64,000 bases of DNA, taken from Nocardioides caeni. Lineage in GTDB: Bacteria > Actinomycetota > Actinomycetes > Propionibacteriales > Nocardioidaceae. The notes beneath the pieces were generated by a model. That model worked only from the letters and a program-made list of their open reading frames with translations, made no database searches and was not told the DNA's origin. Positions 7,839 through 15,933 of this stretch are shown here, in pieces. The stretch lies in the NCBI RefSeq assembly GCF_004912195.1, contig NZ_STGW01000001.1:333497-397496 (forward strand), in the 5' to 3' direction. A program made the position numbers and the translations under genes. Within the stretch, counting starts at the first letter, position 1. Every line of letters starts with the position of its first letter.

Positions 7839-8747
7839 CTCGTCGGAGCCCTCGCCGTCATCGGTCTGTTCCTCAGCCGCCCGGAGTCGGCGGCTGCGCA
7901 GGTCGGAGACGCTGCCCGGCCCGCTGCGCGGCCAGTCCGGATCGGAGTCGTCGGCGAGGACGCTGCCGAGGAACGCCAGCGCCGCGTCGTGCAGGTGGCC
8001 GTTGCTGGCCAGCGCGTTGCCGCCCCACGGTCCGTCGCGGCCCTCGAGCGAGGTGAACCGTCCGCCGGCCTCACGGACGATGACGTCGAGCGCGGCCATG
8101 TCATAGACCTCGAGCTCGGGCTCGGCGGCCAGGTCGACGGCGCCCTCGGCAAGCAGCATGTAGGACCAGAAGTCGCCGTAGGCGCGGGTGCGCCACACCC
8201 GCCGCATCAGCGCCAGCAGGTCCTCGCCGAGGCCCCGGTCCTCCCAGCCGCTGATCGAGGAGTAGGAGAACGACGCGTCCTCGAGGCGTCGTACGTCGGA
8301 CACGTGGCACTGCGTCGCCTTCATCAGCGACCTGCCGGTCCACGCCCCCTGGCCCGTGGCGGCCCACCAGCGCCGCTGCAGCGCGGGCGCGGAGACGACA
8401 CCCAGGACGACCTCGCCCTCGACGACGAGGGAGATCAGCGTGGCCCACACCGGCACACCGCGCACGAAGTTCTTGGTGCCGTCGATCGGGTCGATGATCC
8501 AGCGGCGCTGCGAGTGCCCGGACGTGCCCTGCTCCTCGCCGGTGATGGCGTCGCGACTGCGCGCCTTGGCGAGGGTACGGCGGATCGACTCCTCGACGCC
8601 GCGGTCGGCGTCGGTCACGGGCGTGAGGTCCGGCTTGCTCATCACGTGCAGGTCGAGTGCGCGGAAACGGGCCTGGGTCAGCGAGTCCGCGTCGTCGGCG
8701 AGCAGGTGCGCCAGCCGCAGGTCGTCGGTGTAATCGGGGGCGGCCAC
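7836..8747 (-). CDS. hisN: inositol-monophosphatase family phosphatase, probable histidinol-phosphatase
   Basis: 303 residues of the Mg-dependent IMPase fold. Metal-binding motifs are present: GEEQG (Glu), WIIDPIDGTKNFVRG (two Asp) and the C-terminal YDMAALDVIVREAGGRF (Asp, with Tyr in place of the usual Trp). Actinobacterial HisN enzymes, which remove phosphate from L-histidinol phosphate, have this architecture with KPDLTPVTDADRGVE near the N-terminus. GTG start chosen because TAGGGT lies 6 bases upstream. No other his genes are here, so inositol-phosphate activity cannot be excluded. Confidence 0.82.
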   Translation of the reverse strand: MAAPDYTDDLRLAHLLADDADSLTQARFRALDLHVMSKPDLTPVTDADRGVEESIRRTLAKARSRDAITGEEQGTSGHSQRRWIIDPIDGTKNFVRGVPVWATLISLVVEGEVVLGVVSAPALQRRWWAATGQGAWTGRSLMKATQCHVSDVRRLEDASFSYSSISGWEDRGLGEDLLALMRRVWRTRAYGDFWSYMLLAEGAVDLAAEPELEVYDMAALDVIVREAGGRFTSLEGRDGPWGGNALASNGHLHDAALAFLGSVLADDSDPDWPRSGPGSVSDLRSRRLRAAEEQTDDGEGSDE

Positions 8748-8753
8748 AGGGGC

Positions 8754-8759
8754 ACCCTA
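8754..8759 (-). promoter_or_regulatory. -10 box of leaderless hisN-type gene
   Basis: TAGGGT on the minus strand, 6 bases before the GTG at 8747, the same geometry as other leaderless genes in the window. Confidence 0.5.
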
Positions 8760-8807
8760 CTGTCGGTGGTGCTGGCAGCGCTGGGCGCGGTGGTGCACTC
8801 TTCAACC

Positions 8808-9251
8808 ATGGAGTTCTTCGGACTGCCCCTGCATCCGCTCGCCGTCCACGCAGCCGTGGTCCTGACGCCGATCGCGGCGCTCCTCGCCCTGGCCTACCTG
8901 GTGCCTGGCTGGCGTGACCGGCTGCGCTGGCCGCTGCTGGTCGCGGCGCTGGTCGCGGTGGCCTCCGTGGTTGTCGCCTACCTGTCGGGCTCCGACTTCC
9001 GCGACTCCGAACGCTTCGCCACCGCCACCGGCGAGTTCGCCGAGCGGCTCGAGACCCACGAGGACCTCGGCACCTACCTGTTGTGGTGGACGATCGCGTT
9101 CGGCGTGATGGCGGTGCTCAACACGGTCCTCCACTCCGACCGGACCTGGGTGCGGTGGCTGCTCGGCGTGCTGATGGCGATCGACGCGCTGGCCGTGCTC
9201 CTGATCGTGGCCGTGACGGGCCACTCCGGCGCCGAGGCCGTCTGGGGCTGA
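8808..9251 (+). CDS. DUF2231 four-helix membrane protein
   Basis: 147 residues with four hydrophobic segments: about residues 12-32, 42-61, 83-104 and 112-130. The opening FGLPLHPLAVHAAVVLTPIA with its paired His residues is the family signature; these may bind haem or metal, which is inference. A second conserved His pair (ETHEDLG, VTGHSG) is also near the membrane. Start is the ATG giving MEFFGLP. Divergent from hisN; convergent with rsgA, and its stop lies in the palindrome between them. Confidence 0.8.
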   Translation: MEFFGLPLHPLAVHAAVVLTPIAALLALAYLVPGWRDRLRWPLLVAALVAVASVVVAYLSGSDFRDSERFATATGEFAERLETHEDLGTYLLWWTIAFGVMAVLNTVLHSDRTWVRWLLGVLMAIDALAVLLIVAVTGHSGAEAVWG

Positions 9252-9257
9252 GCCAAG

Positions 9258-9284
9258 CTGAGCCTGGATCCAGGCTGGGCTCAG
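9258..9284. repeat. stop-codon-embedded palindrome / bidirectional terminator
   Basis: Contains the perfect 16-bp palindrome AGCCTGGATCCAGGCT flanked by CTGAGC and GGCTCAG, filling the 29-bp space between two convergent genes. Related copies sit at 21977 and 27041, in each case at the stop of a minus-strand gene. Probably a transcription terminator spread as a repeat. Confidence 0.55.
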
Positions 9285-10282
9285 TAGTCCGAGATCGACC
9301 GGGCGGCGAGCAGCCGCCGGAAGGACGACACGCGCTCCGGATCGGCCTCGCCGTCGGCGACCGCGACGTCGAGCCCGCACTCCGGCTCGTCCTCGGCATG
9401 CGTGCAGCCGCGCGGGCAGTCCTCGGTCATCTCGTCGAGGTCGGGGAACGCCTCGATCAGGTGCTCCGGCTGCACGTGCGCGAGACCGAAGGAGCGGATG
9501 CCGGGGGTGTCGATGATCCAGCCGTCACCGCCCTCGAGCGGCAGCATGAGCGCGGAGGTCGAGGTGTGCCGCCCCTGACCGGTCACGGCGTTCACGTGCC
9601 CGGTCTCCCGTCGCGCGTCGGGCACCAACGCGTTGACGAGGGTGGACTTGCCCACGCCGCTGTGCCCGATCAGCACGCTGGTCTCGCCGCGCAGCCGCTC
9701 GTGGAGGGCGTCCAGGCCGACGATGGTGCGATCGGCATCGCGGCGGGTGACCTCCCACGGCACGCCCAGCGACCGGTAGGTCGACAGCAGGGTCTCCGGG
9801 TCCTCGAGGTCGGCCTTGCTGAGACAGAGCAGCGGCGCCATCCCGCCGTCGTACGCCGCCACGAGGGCGCGGTCGATCCAGCGTGGCCGCGGCTCGGGGT
9901 CGGCGAGCGCGGTGACGACGACGAGCTGGGTCACGTTGGCGACGATCACCCGCTCGACCGGGTCGTCGTCGTCCGCCGTACGACGCAGCGTGCTGGTGCG
10001 CTCCTGGACCTCGACGATCCGGGCGAGCGAGCCATCGGCGCCGGTGACGTCGCCGACGACGCGCACGCGATCGCCCACGACCACGCCCTTGCGGCCGAGG
10101 GGCCGGGCCTTCATCGCCATCACGGTGCGGCCGTCGATCAGCAGCGTGAACCGGCCACGGTCCACGGTGACGACGAGACCGTCGACCGCGTCGTCATAGG
10201 TCGGTCGATCCTTGGTGCGGGGCCGGGTGCGGCGGCGGGGACGCTCGTAGTGCTCGACGTCGTGCTCGCTGTAGCGCCCCAT
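9281..10282 (-). CDS. rsgA: ribosome small-subunit-dependent GTPase A
   Basis: 333 residues, late 30S-subunit assembly GTPase. Order of motifs shows the circular permutation typical of the family: N-terminal OB-fold (residues about 30-100), then LSKADL (G4), GHSGVGKSTLVNAL (G1/P-loop), TSTSALMLPL (switch) and IIDTPGIRSFGL (G3). The C-terminal zinc motif is CPRGCTHAEDEPEC, with spacing one residue off the usual form. Start at MGRYSEHDVEHYE; an upstream extension in frame is not conserved-looking. Thirteen bases after aroA, likely one transcript, as in mycobacteria. Confidence 0.95.
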   Translation of the reverse strand: MGRYSEHDVEHYERPRRRTRPRTKDRPTYDDAVDGLVVTVDRGRFTLLIDGRTVMAMKARPLGRKGVVVGDRVRVVGDVTGADGSLARIVEVQERTSTLRRTADDDDPVERVIVANVTQLVVVTALADPEPRPRWIDRALVAAYDGGMAPLLCLSKADLEDPETLLSTYRSLGVPWEVTRRDADRTIVGLDALHERLRGETSVLIGHSGVGKSTLVNALVPDARRETGHVNAVTGQGRHTSTSALMLPLEGGDGWIIDTPGIRSFGLAHVQPEHLIEAFPDLDEMTEDCPRGCTHAEDEPECGLDVAVADGEADPERVSSFRRLLAARSISDY

Positions 10283-10295
10283 CCCGGTCCGACCC

Positions 10296-11579
10296 TCAGA
10301 GCAGGCCGGACCAGAAGGCCGCGAAGTCGGGGAAGGTCTTGCTGGTGGTGCCGACGTTCTCCACGAGCACACCGGGGACGGCGGCGCCGATGATCACGCC
10401 GGCATGGGCCATCCGGTGGTCGGCGTAGGTGTGGAAGACACCCGCCGACAGCGGTGCCGGGCGGATCGTGAGGCCGTCAGGGTGCTCCTCGACGTCGCCG
10501 CCGAGGCCACCGATCTCCTTGGCCAGTGCGGCCAGCCGGTCGGTCTCGTGGCCGCGGATGTGCGCGATGCCGCTGAGGTGCGAGGGCGTCTGGGCCAGGG
10601 CGCAGAGCGCGGCGATCGCCGGCGCGAGCTCGCCGACGTCGTGCAGGTCGGCCTGCAGGCCCTGCAGCCCACGCCAACCGTCGACGGGGCCGGTGACCCG
10701 CAGCCCGTCGTCGACCCGCTCGACCCGGCAGCCCATCCGGGCCAGCAGGTCGCGCAGCGCGTCGCCGGCCTGGGTCGTCGAGAGCGGCCAGTCGCGCACC
10801 GTCACCGAGCCGCCGGACACCGCGGCCAGGGCCAGGAAGGGCGCCGCGTTGGACAGATCAGGCTCGATCGCCTCGTCGTGGGCCGTCACGGGTCCGGGCG
10901 CGACCCGCCACCGGTCCGTATCGGAGTCGTCGACCACCACGCCGCGGTCGCGCAGCATCGCGATCGTCATCTCGATGTGGGGGAGCGAGGGGATCGGGGC
11001 GCCCTCGTGGCATATGTCGACGCCCCCGGCATAGCGGGCCCCGGCCAGCAGCAGCGCGGAGACGAACTGCGAGGACGCCGAGGCGTCGATGACGACCGTG
11101 CCGCCTGCGACCGCTCCGGTGCCGGTGATCGTGAACGGAAGTGCGTTGCCGTCGGAGACCGGCACACCGAGCCCGCGCAGGGCGGTGAGGATCTCGCCGA
11201 CGGGGCGCTGCCGCATGTGCGCGTCGCCGTCGAAGGTGACCCGGCCCGCCACGAGACCCGCCACCGGGGGCACGAACCGCATCACGGTGCCGGCGAGCCC
11301 GCAGTCGACCTCGGCCACGCCGTCGGGCACGGAGCCGTCGAGGGGCACCACCGTCCAGTCATCGCCGCTGGTGTCGACAACGGCGCCCAGCGCGGTCAGC
11401 GCCTGCGCCATCAGCAACGTGTCGCGCGAGCGCAGCGCCCGTCGTACGACGGAGGGCCCGTCGGCGATCGCGGCGAGCACCAGTGCCCGGTTGGTGAGCG
11501 ACTTGCTCCCGGGCAGGGCGACCGTCGTGGTGACGGCTCCGGCGACGGTGGGCGCGGGCCAGGGGTCGGGAGTGCTCAT
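10296..11579 (-). CDS. aroA: 3-phosphoshikimate 1-carboxyvinyltransferase (EPSP synthase)
   Basis: 427 residues; joins phosphoenolpyruvate to shikimate-3-phosphate in the aromatic amino-acid pathway. Signature pieces: LPGSKSLTNRALVLAA at the N-terminus, the central SSQFVSALLLAG, RGHETDRLAALAKEI (family RxKExDR, His replacing Lys) and YADHRMAHAGVIIGA near the end. Start ATG (MSTPDPWP) matches the usual N-terminus length. Followed directly by rsgA. Confidence 0.96.
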   Translation of the reverse strand: MSTPDPWPAPTVAGAVTTTVALPGSKSLTNRALVLAAIADGPSVVRRALRSRDTLLMAQALTALGAVVDTSGDDWTVVPLDGSVPDGVAEVDCGLAGTVMRFVPPVAGLVAGRVTFDGDAHMRQRPVGEILTALRGLGVPVSDGNALPFTITGTGAVAGGTVVIDASASSQFVSALLLAGARYAGGVDICHEGAPIPSLPHIEMTIAMLRDRGVVVDDSDTDRWRVAPGPVTAHDEAIEPDLSNAAPFLALAAVSGGSVTVRDWPLSTTQAGDALRDLLARMGCRVERVDDGLRVTGPVDGWRGLQGLQADLHDVGELAPAIAALCALAQTPSHLSGIAHIRGHETDRLAALAKEIGGLGGDVEEHPDGLTIRPAPLSAGVFHTYADHRMAHAGVIIGAAVPGVLVENVGTTSKTFPDFAAFWSGLL

Positions 11580-11617
11580 CTCCCGCCAGAGTCTAGGGCG
11601 ATGCTCTCCGGGTCGCC

Positions 11618-12139
11618 TCAGGGGAGCGACGGCGCGGACGCCTTGACCTTCGCGCTGAGCAGCGCGGCCTCGCGCTTCGCGTCGTGGGCTGCATGGCCGG
11701 CCCGCCACGCGACGCCGGGCTTGCCGGCCGTGTCGAGGGAGGCGATCAGCAGGCCGCCGGCGAGCGAGGCGTTCTTGGCGAAGTGCACCAGCTGAGCCTT
11801 GCGCTCTGCAGGATCGGACGCCTCCCAGAAGCGGTGGTGCGCGGCCGTGGACGGCAACAGCGTCACGCCCAGCACGGCTGCCGAGAGCCGCGGGAACTTG
11901 CCCGTCGCGAGCGCGGCGCCCGCGGCGAGCTGGAGCGCACCGCTGACCCGCACCCAGGTGGTGGGGTCGGAGGGCACCTTCACGGCGTCGGGGGTCGCGT
12001 TGTCGAGGATCGGCGCCATCGCCTCGGTGACGGGGGCGGCCTCCTTGGCGCGCGCGGGCGCATCCTTGAGGTCCTGCACGCCGTTGGCGAGGAAGTAGGT
12101 CGCCAGCAGTGGTCGGGCGATCAGTCTGCTCAGTGCCAT
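11618..12139 (-). CDS. DoxX-family membrane protein
   Basis: 173 residues with about four hydrophobic stretches (residues 5-20, 60-80, 85-103, 123-140). RPLLATYFLANGVQDL at the N-terminus and the ALQLAAGAALATGKFPRLSAAVL pattern are typical of DoxX proteins, which have been linked to redox complexes with SodA and SseA in mycobacteria. Upstream of aroA on the same strand but separated by 38 bases. Function here not specified. Confidence 0.85.
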   Translation of the reverse strand: MALSRLIARPLLATYFLANGVQDLKDAPARAKEAAPVTEAMAPILDNATPDAVKVPSDPTTWVRVSGALQLAAGAALATGKFPRLSAAVLGVTLLPSTAAHHRFWEASDPAERKAQLVHFAKNASLAGGLLIASLDTAGKPGVAWRAGHAAHDAKREAALLSAKVKASAPSLP

Positions 12140-12188
12140 GGCCGGTCGGTACCCCGACCATCACGACCCACACGGCCCACTGACTGCG

Positions 12189-12194
12189 TAGATT
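12189..12194 (+). promoter_or_regulatory. -10 box of SRAP gene
   Basis: TAGATT, 7 bases before the ATG that places the catalytic Cys at position 2. Implies a leaderless mRNA. Confidence 0.5.
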
Positions 12195-12201
12195 GGCCGC
12201 C

Positions 12202-13032
12202 ATGTGCGGGCGCTATGCCTCCAGTCGGAGTCCGGAGGATCTGGCCGAGGAGTTCGAGGTGCTCGATCCCCGGCTCGAGCGGGTGATCCCGCCGTCCTGG
12301 AACGTCGCGCCGACGGACCCGGTCTACGCCGTCCTGGATCGCGTGCCGCGCAACGACGCCGGCGAGCGGGAGGGCGATCCGGTGCGCCAGCTGCGCGAAG
12401 TGCGTTGGGGCCTGGTGCCGTCGTGGGCGAAGGATGCCGGGATCGGCAGCAGGATGATCAACGCCAGGTTGGAGACGGTCGCCGAGAAGCCAGCCTTCCG
12501 CAAGGCGTTCGCGTCCCGGCGGTGCATCGTGCCGGCGGACGGCTACTTCGAGTGGTACGAGACCGAGCAGCTGACGGCGAAGGGCAAGCCGCGCAAGCAA
12601 CCCTTCTTCATCCGGCCGGCCGACGGCTCGGTGCTCGCGATGGCGGGTCTCTACGAGATCTGGCGCGACCGGTCGCTGCCGGAGGACGCCCCCGACGCCT
12701 TCCGCTGGACCTGCACCGTGATCACGACCGCCGCGACCGACGACCTCGGCCGCATCCACGACCGGATGCCGCTCCTCGTCGACCGGGCTGCGCGGGACGA
12801 GTGGCTCGACCCCCGACACGCCGTCACCGACCTCCAGTCCCTGCTGACGCCTGCCCAGCAGGGCGACCTGACGGCCTTCCCGGTCTCGACCGCGGTGGGC
12901 AACGTGGCCAACGACGGGCCGGAGCTCGTCGAGCCGTTGCCTGCCGAGGGCGGGAACAGCGACGACACCGGCGACGACAGTGACGACGACACCGACGATG
13001 ACACCGATGACGGACAGGGGACCCTGTTGTGA
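12202..13032 (+). CDS. SRAP-domain protein (HMCES/YedK family)
   Basis: 276 residues. HMCES/YedK proteins crosslink to abasic sites in single-stranded DNA through their second residue, protecting them. Here Met is followed at once by Cys2 (MCGRYASS), which fixes the start; INARLETVAEKPAF, ADGYFEWYE and IHDRMPLLVD carry the other conserved Asn, Glu and His. The last 20 residues before the end are a run of Asp-Asp-Thr/Ser repeats, an acidic tail not needed by the fold. The ortholog in mycobacteria sits next to aroA, as here. Confidence 0.93.
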   Translation: MCGRYASSRSPEDLAEEFEVLDPRLERVIPPSWNVAPTDPVYAVLDRVPRNDAGEREGDPVRQLREVRWGLVPSWAKDAGIGSRMINARLETVAEKPAFRKAFASRRCIVPADGYFEWYETEQLTAKGKPRKQPFFIRPADGSVLAMAGLYEIWRDRSLPEDAPDAFRWTCTVITTAATDDLGRIHDRMPLLVDRAARDEWLDPRHAVTDLQSLLTPAQQGDLTAFPVSTAVGNVANDGPELVEPLPAEGGNSDDTGDDSDDDTDDDTDDGQGTLL

Positions 13033-13053
13033 GCAGCGCGGAATGATCGCGGC

Positions 13054-13713
13054 ATGAGCGACGAACGTGTGATCGACACCCCGCACGGCGAGGGCCGGCT
13101 GGTCATGCACCGCGCCCGGCGCCCGGTCGCGACCCTGCTGGCCAGCCACGGCGCGGGCGGCGGCATCGAGGCGCGTGACCTGGTGGCGCTCGCCGAGGCG
13201 TTGCCGCGCCAGGGCATCAACGTCGCGCTCTTCGAGCAGCCGTGGCGTCGTGCGGGGCGAAAGATCGCCACACCGCCGCCCACCCTCGACGCCGGACTGC
13301 GGTCGGCCGCCGACGCCTTGCGGGTCCGCACCCCGCTCATCGTGGGCGGACGGTCGGCGGGTGCCCGGTCCGCGGCGCGTTGCGCCCGGTCCCTCGCGGC
13401 CACCGGATGCCTGGCCCTGTCCTTCCCGCTCCACCCGCCCGGGAAGCCGGAGCGGTCCCGCCTCGAGGAGCTGGCCGGGGCCGGGGTCCCGACCCTGGTG
13501 GTCCAGGGGGAGCGGGACCCGATGGGCCGGCCCGAGGAGTTCCCGGATCCGCTGCCCGGTCGCACCGACCTGGCGATCGTCCCGGCAGCCGATCACGGCC
13601 TCGCCGTACCGCGGAGCGCGCCGTTGTCGCAGGCCGACGCGATGGACATCGTCGTCGAGTCGACCCTTGAGTGGATCGTGCGCGAGATCGTGGGGAATGC
13701 GGGCCGGGGGTAG
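13054..13713 (+). CDS. alpha/beta hydrolase of the Tex30/KANL3-like group
   Basis: 219 residues. LASHGAGGGIEARD is the oxyanion loop, IVGGRSAGARSAAR the nucleophile elbow (Ser in GRSAG), LVVQGERDPMG the acid strand, and AADHGLAVPR the catalytic His. This small COG3571-type hydrolase has no settled role. It starts 21 bases after the SRAP gene and may be cotranscribed. The SigR-type promoter of the next gene starts within its last codons. Confidence 0.82.
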   Translation: MSDERVIDTPHGEGRLVMHRARRPVATLLASHGAGGGIEARDLVALAEALPRQGINVALFEQPWRRAGRKIATPPPTLDAGLRSAADALRVRTPLIVGGRSAGARSAARCARSLAATGCLALSFPLHPPGKPERSRLEELAGAGVPTLVVQGERDPMGRPEEFPDPLPGRTDLAIVPAADHGLAVPRSAPLSQADAMDIVVESTLEWIVREIVGNAGRG

Positions 13714-13719
13714 GGCGTT
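13693..13719 (+). promoter_or_regulatory. SigR-dependent promoter upstream of sigR
   Basis: GGGAAT, exactly 18 bases, then GTT: a perfect match to the SigR/SigH consensus GGGAAT-N18-GTT known from Streptomyces and mycobacteria. The first in-frame ATG of the sigma factor lies 9 bases downstream, so this autoregulated promoter would make a leaderless message for a longer SigR. Confidence 0.75.
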
Positions 13720-13728
13720 CCACCTGGC

Positions 13729-14472
13729 ATGATCGCGACACTCGAGCGGCCCCTCGTGGCCCCGGCTTCCGGCGCCGTAGGCTGGGACGCGATGACCGAG
13801 ACCTCTGACCTCCCGTCCCTGGACGACTCAGCCGAGGCTGCCCAGCTCGACCCCGCCACCGGGGCGGGCGTGGACCTCGCGACCGAGAGCCCGGAGGAGC
13901 GCGCCGCCCGCTTCGAGCGCGATGCCCTGCCCTTCCTCGACCAGCTCTACGGCGCCGCGATGCGGATGACCCGCAATCCCGCCGACGCCGAGGACCTCGT
14001 CCAGGAGACCTTCGCCAAGGCCTACTCCGCCTTCCACCAGTTCAAGCCCGGCACCAACCTCAAGGCCTGGCTCTACCGGATCCTCACCAACACCTTCATC
14101 AACAACTACCGCAAGAAGCAGCGGCAGCCGCAGATGACGCTGGCCGGCGACACCGGCGAGGTCGAGGACTGGCAGCTCGCCCGCGCCGAGGCCCACACCT
14201 CCTCGGGCCTGAAGTCGGCCGAGATGGAGGCGCTCGAGCACCTCCCCGACAGCCAGGTCAAGGACGCGCTGCAGCGTCTGCCCGAGGAGTTCCGGCTCGC
14301 GGTCTACCTCGCCGACGTCGAGGGCTTCGCCTACAAGGAGATCGCCGAGATCATGGACACGCCGATCGGGACGGTGATGTCCCGCCTTCACCGAGGTCGC
14401 CGACAGCTGCGCGACATGCTCTCCGACTATGTCCGCACCGGCGGCGACGCGCCGCTCGAGGGAGGCAAGTGA
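13729..14472 (+). CDS. sigR: ECF sigma factor SigR (thiol-oxidative stress)
   Basis: 247 residues from ATG 13729, or 226 from ATG 13792. Region 2 runs [31 protein letters not shown] and [22 protein letters not shown]; region 4 is [44 protein letters not shown]. This is the SigR/SigH group that directs disulfide-stress genes and is held by a zinc anti-sigma factor. The two starts are each placed to suit their own promoter: the SigR promoter at 13693 for the long form, and TAGGCT at 13778 for the short form. The TGA overlaps the next ATG, so sigma and anti-sigma are coupled. Confidence 0.96.
   Translation: MIATLERPLVAPASGAVGWDAMTETSDLPSLDDSAEAAQLDPATGAGVDLATESPEERAARFERDALPFLDQLYGAAMRMTRNPADAEDLVQETFAKAYSAFHQFKPGTNLKAWLYRILTNTFINNYRKKQRQPQMTLAGDTGEVEDWQLARAEAHTSSGLKSAEMEALEHLPDSQVKDALQRLPEEFRLAVYLADVEGFAYKEIAEIMDTPIGTVMSRLHRGRRQLRDMLSDYVRTGGDAPLEGGK
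13778..13783 (+). promoter_or_regulatory. -10 box for short SigR form
   Basis: TAGGCT lies 8 bases before the in-frame ATG at 13792, inside the extended sigR frame. It would give a vegetative leaderless transcript encoding SigR without its 21-residue extension. Confidence 0.45.
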
Positions 14473-14768
14473 TGTCCGTTTCCGACACCAGTCACGGGCA
14501 CGTCCACGGCGACGAGCCGAGCAGTGCCGACTGCGCCGACTTCCTCGAGCGCATCGTGCGTCTGATCGACAACGAGCTCGAGGACGGCGACTGCGCGATC
14601 GTCCGTGCACACGTCGACTCCTGCAGCCCGTGCCTCGAGCGCTATGACCTCCAGCGGACCGTGAAGGCCGTCGTCGCGCGCTCGTGCGGCGAGACGGCTC
14701 CGGAGGAGCTGCGCGCCAAGGTCCGCATCCAGATCCAGCAGATCCAGGTCCGCATCAGCGAGGGCTGA
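14472..14768 (+). CDS. rsrA: zinc-binding anti-sigma factor RsrA
   Basis: 98 residues. The ZAS motif is HVDSCSPC (H-x3-C-x2-C), with a further Cys in SSADCADF and SCGET; the His-rich N-terminus (SHGHVHG) may also contact zinc. RsrA binds SigR when reduced; disulfide formation between these cysteines expels zinc and frees the sigma factor. Start ATG overlaps the sigR stop by one base. Placement and motif make the assignment firm. Confidence 0.94.
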   Translation: MSVSDTSHGHVHGDEPSSADCADFLERIVRLIDNELEDGDCAIVRAHVDSCSPCLERYDLQRTVKAVVARSCGETAPEELRAKVRIQIQQIQVRISEG

Positions 14769-14800
14769 CGCCGCCTCCGCCGGGGTGCCATGATCCGGGC

Positions 14801-15628
14801 ATGAAGACCGTGCTCCTGACCGGCTGCTCCTCCGGCATCGGAGCGGCCACGGCCGCCCGGCTGGCGGCCGACGGCTGGGACGTGTGGGCCTCGGCCCGCC
14901 GGCCCGAGGTGCTGACCGAGCTGGCCGATGCCGGCTGCCACACCCTCGCCCTCGACGTCACCGACGAGTCGTCGATGGTCGCGGCCGTCGACGAGGTGCT
15001 GGCCGGCGCCGGCCGCATCGACGCGCTGGTCAACAACGCCGGCTACTCCCAGTCCGGGGCGCTCGAGTCGGTCGACCTCGACGACCTGAGGCGTCAGTTC
15101 GAGACGAACGTCTTCGGTCTGGTCCGCCTCACCCAGCTCGTCCTGCCCACGATGCGCGACCAGCGCTCGGGACGGGTCGTCAACATCGGCTCGATGGGTG
15201 GTCGGCTCACCTTCCCCGGCGGAGGCGCCTACCACGCCAGCAAGTACGCCGTCGAGGCTCTCTCCGATGCGCTGCGCTTCGAGGTCTCCGGATTCGGCAT
15301 CAAGGTCGTGCTGGTCGAGCCCGGCCTGATCACCACCAACTTCGAGGCCGCCGTCGCGGCCGGGATGCCGACCGGCGAAGGACCGTACGCCGACTTCAAC
15401 GCCCGGGTGCAGGCCACCACCAGCGACGCCTACACCGGCCCGATGGCGCGCTTCGGCGGCCCGCCGGAGGCCGTGGCGAAGGTGATCGAGAAGGCCCTCA
15501 CGAAGTCGCGGCCGAAGCCGCGCTACACGGTGACCGTCTCCGCCCCGGCTGCCATCGCTGCCCGCAAGCTGCTCGGCGACCGCGGCTGGGACCTGGCGAT
15601 GCGCAGTCAGTTCCCGCGGCCCGAGTAG
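14801..15628 (+). CDS. short-chain dehydrogenase/reductase
   Basis: 275 residues, classical SDR. Nucleotide-binding TGCSSGIGAATA, NNAG at VNNAGYSQSG, catalytic Ser in NIGSMGG and the YHASKYA Tyr/Lys pair are all intact. The substrate region (GLITTNFEAAVAAG) is not diagnostic. The Mycobacterium tuberculosis gene beside sigH is also an SDR (Rv3224), supporting conserved context. CATGAT lies 6 bases before the ATG and may be its -10. A shared terminator follows. Confidence 0.93.
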   Translation: MKTVLLTGCSSGIGAATAARLAADGWDVWASARRPEVLTELADAGCHTLALDVTDESSMVAAVDEVLAGAGRIDALVNNAGYSQSGALESVDLDDLRRQFETNVFGLVRLTQLVLPTMRDQRSGRVVNIGSMGGRLTFPGGGAYHASKYAVEALSDALRFEVSGFGIKVVLVEPGLITTNFEAAVAAGMPTGEGPYADFNARVQATTSDAYTGPMARFGGPPEAVAKVIEKALTKSRPKPRYTVTVSAPAAIAARKLLGDRGWDLAMRSQFPRPE

Positions 15629-15650
15629 GCCCGAGGAGACCCGGAAAGCA

Positions 15651-15683
15651 CGAACCCCCGGGCCGGATGGCCTCGGGGGTTCG
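15651..15683. terminator. bidirectional terminator between SDR and bL37 genes
   Basis: CGAACCCCCG at 15651-15660 pairs perfectly with CGGGGGTTCG at 15674-15683 around a 13-base loop. It serves the SDR gene on the plus strand and the bL37 gene on the minus strand. Confidence 0.8.
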
Positions 15684-15696
15684 TCGGAGCGTGCGC

Positions 15697-15771
15697 TCAG
15701 CTGTTGGGGCGCTTGCCGTGGTTCGCGCCCTTCTTGCGGCGCGCGCGGCGCTTGCGGCCGGTCTTGCCCAT
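15697..15771 (-). CDS. 50S ribosomal protein bL37 (24 residues)
   Basis: A tiny, very basic protein, starting MGKTGRKRRARR and ending KKGANHGKRPNS, the pattern of actinobacterial bL37, a large-subunit protein recognised in mycobacterial ribosome structures. An ideal ribosome site (AGGAGG, five bases before the ATG) and a terminator 14 bases past the stop show it is an expressed gene despite its length. It converges with the SDR gene. High confidence from the conserved C-terminal half. Confidence 0.9.
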   Translation of the reverse strand: MGKTGRKRRARRKKGANHGKRPNS

Positions 15772-15860
15772 GGTTCCTCCTAGGATCGATCGGCCCAGTC
15801 TCTCAGGTCAGCGCCCGGTGCGAAAATCGGCCCCGGCACAGACGCTTCGCCGAATCGGCC

Positions 15861-15874
15861 GTGACGGGCGTCAC
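15861..15874. promoter_or_regulatory. CRP-like palindrome upstream of surface protein
   Basis: GTGACGGGCGTCAC has the GTGA-N6-TCAC form of CRP-family sites and is symmetric over 16 bases (CGTGAC/GTCACG). It lies 60 bases before the start of the large surface protein. A similar site precedes whiB1. Confidence 0.4.
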
Positions 15875-15933
15875 GTGATGTTACGGTCACGCGACTGCTC
15901 CCCTTCTCGGGTCGACTCCCGCCGAGGCCCACC

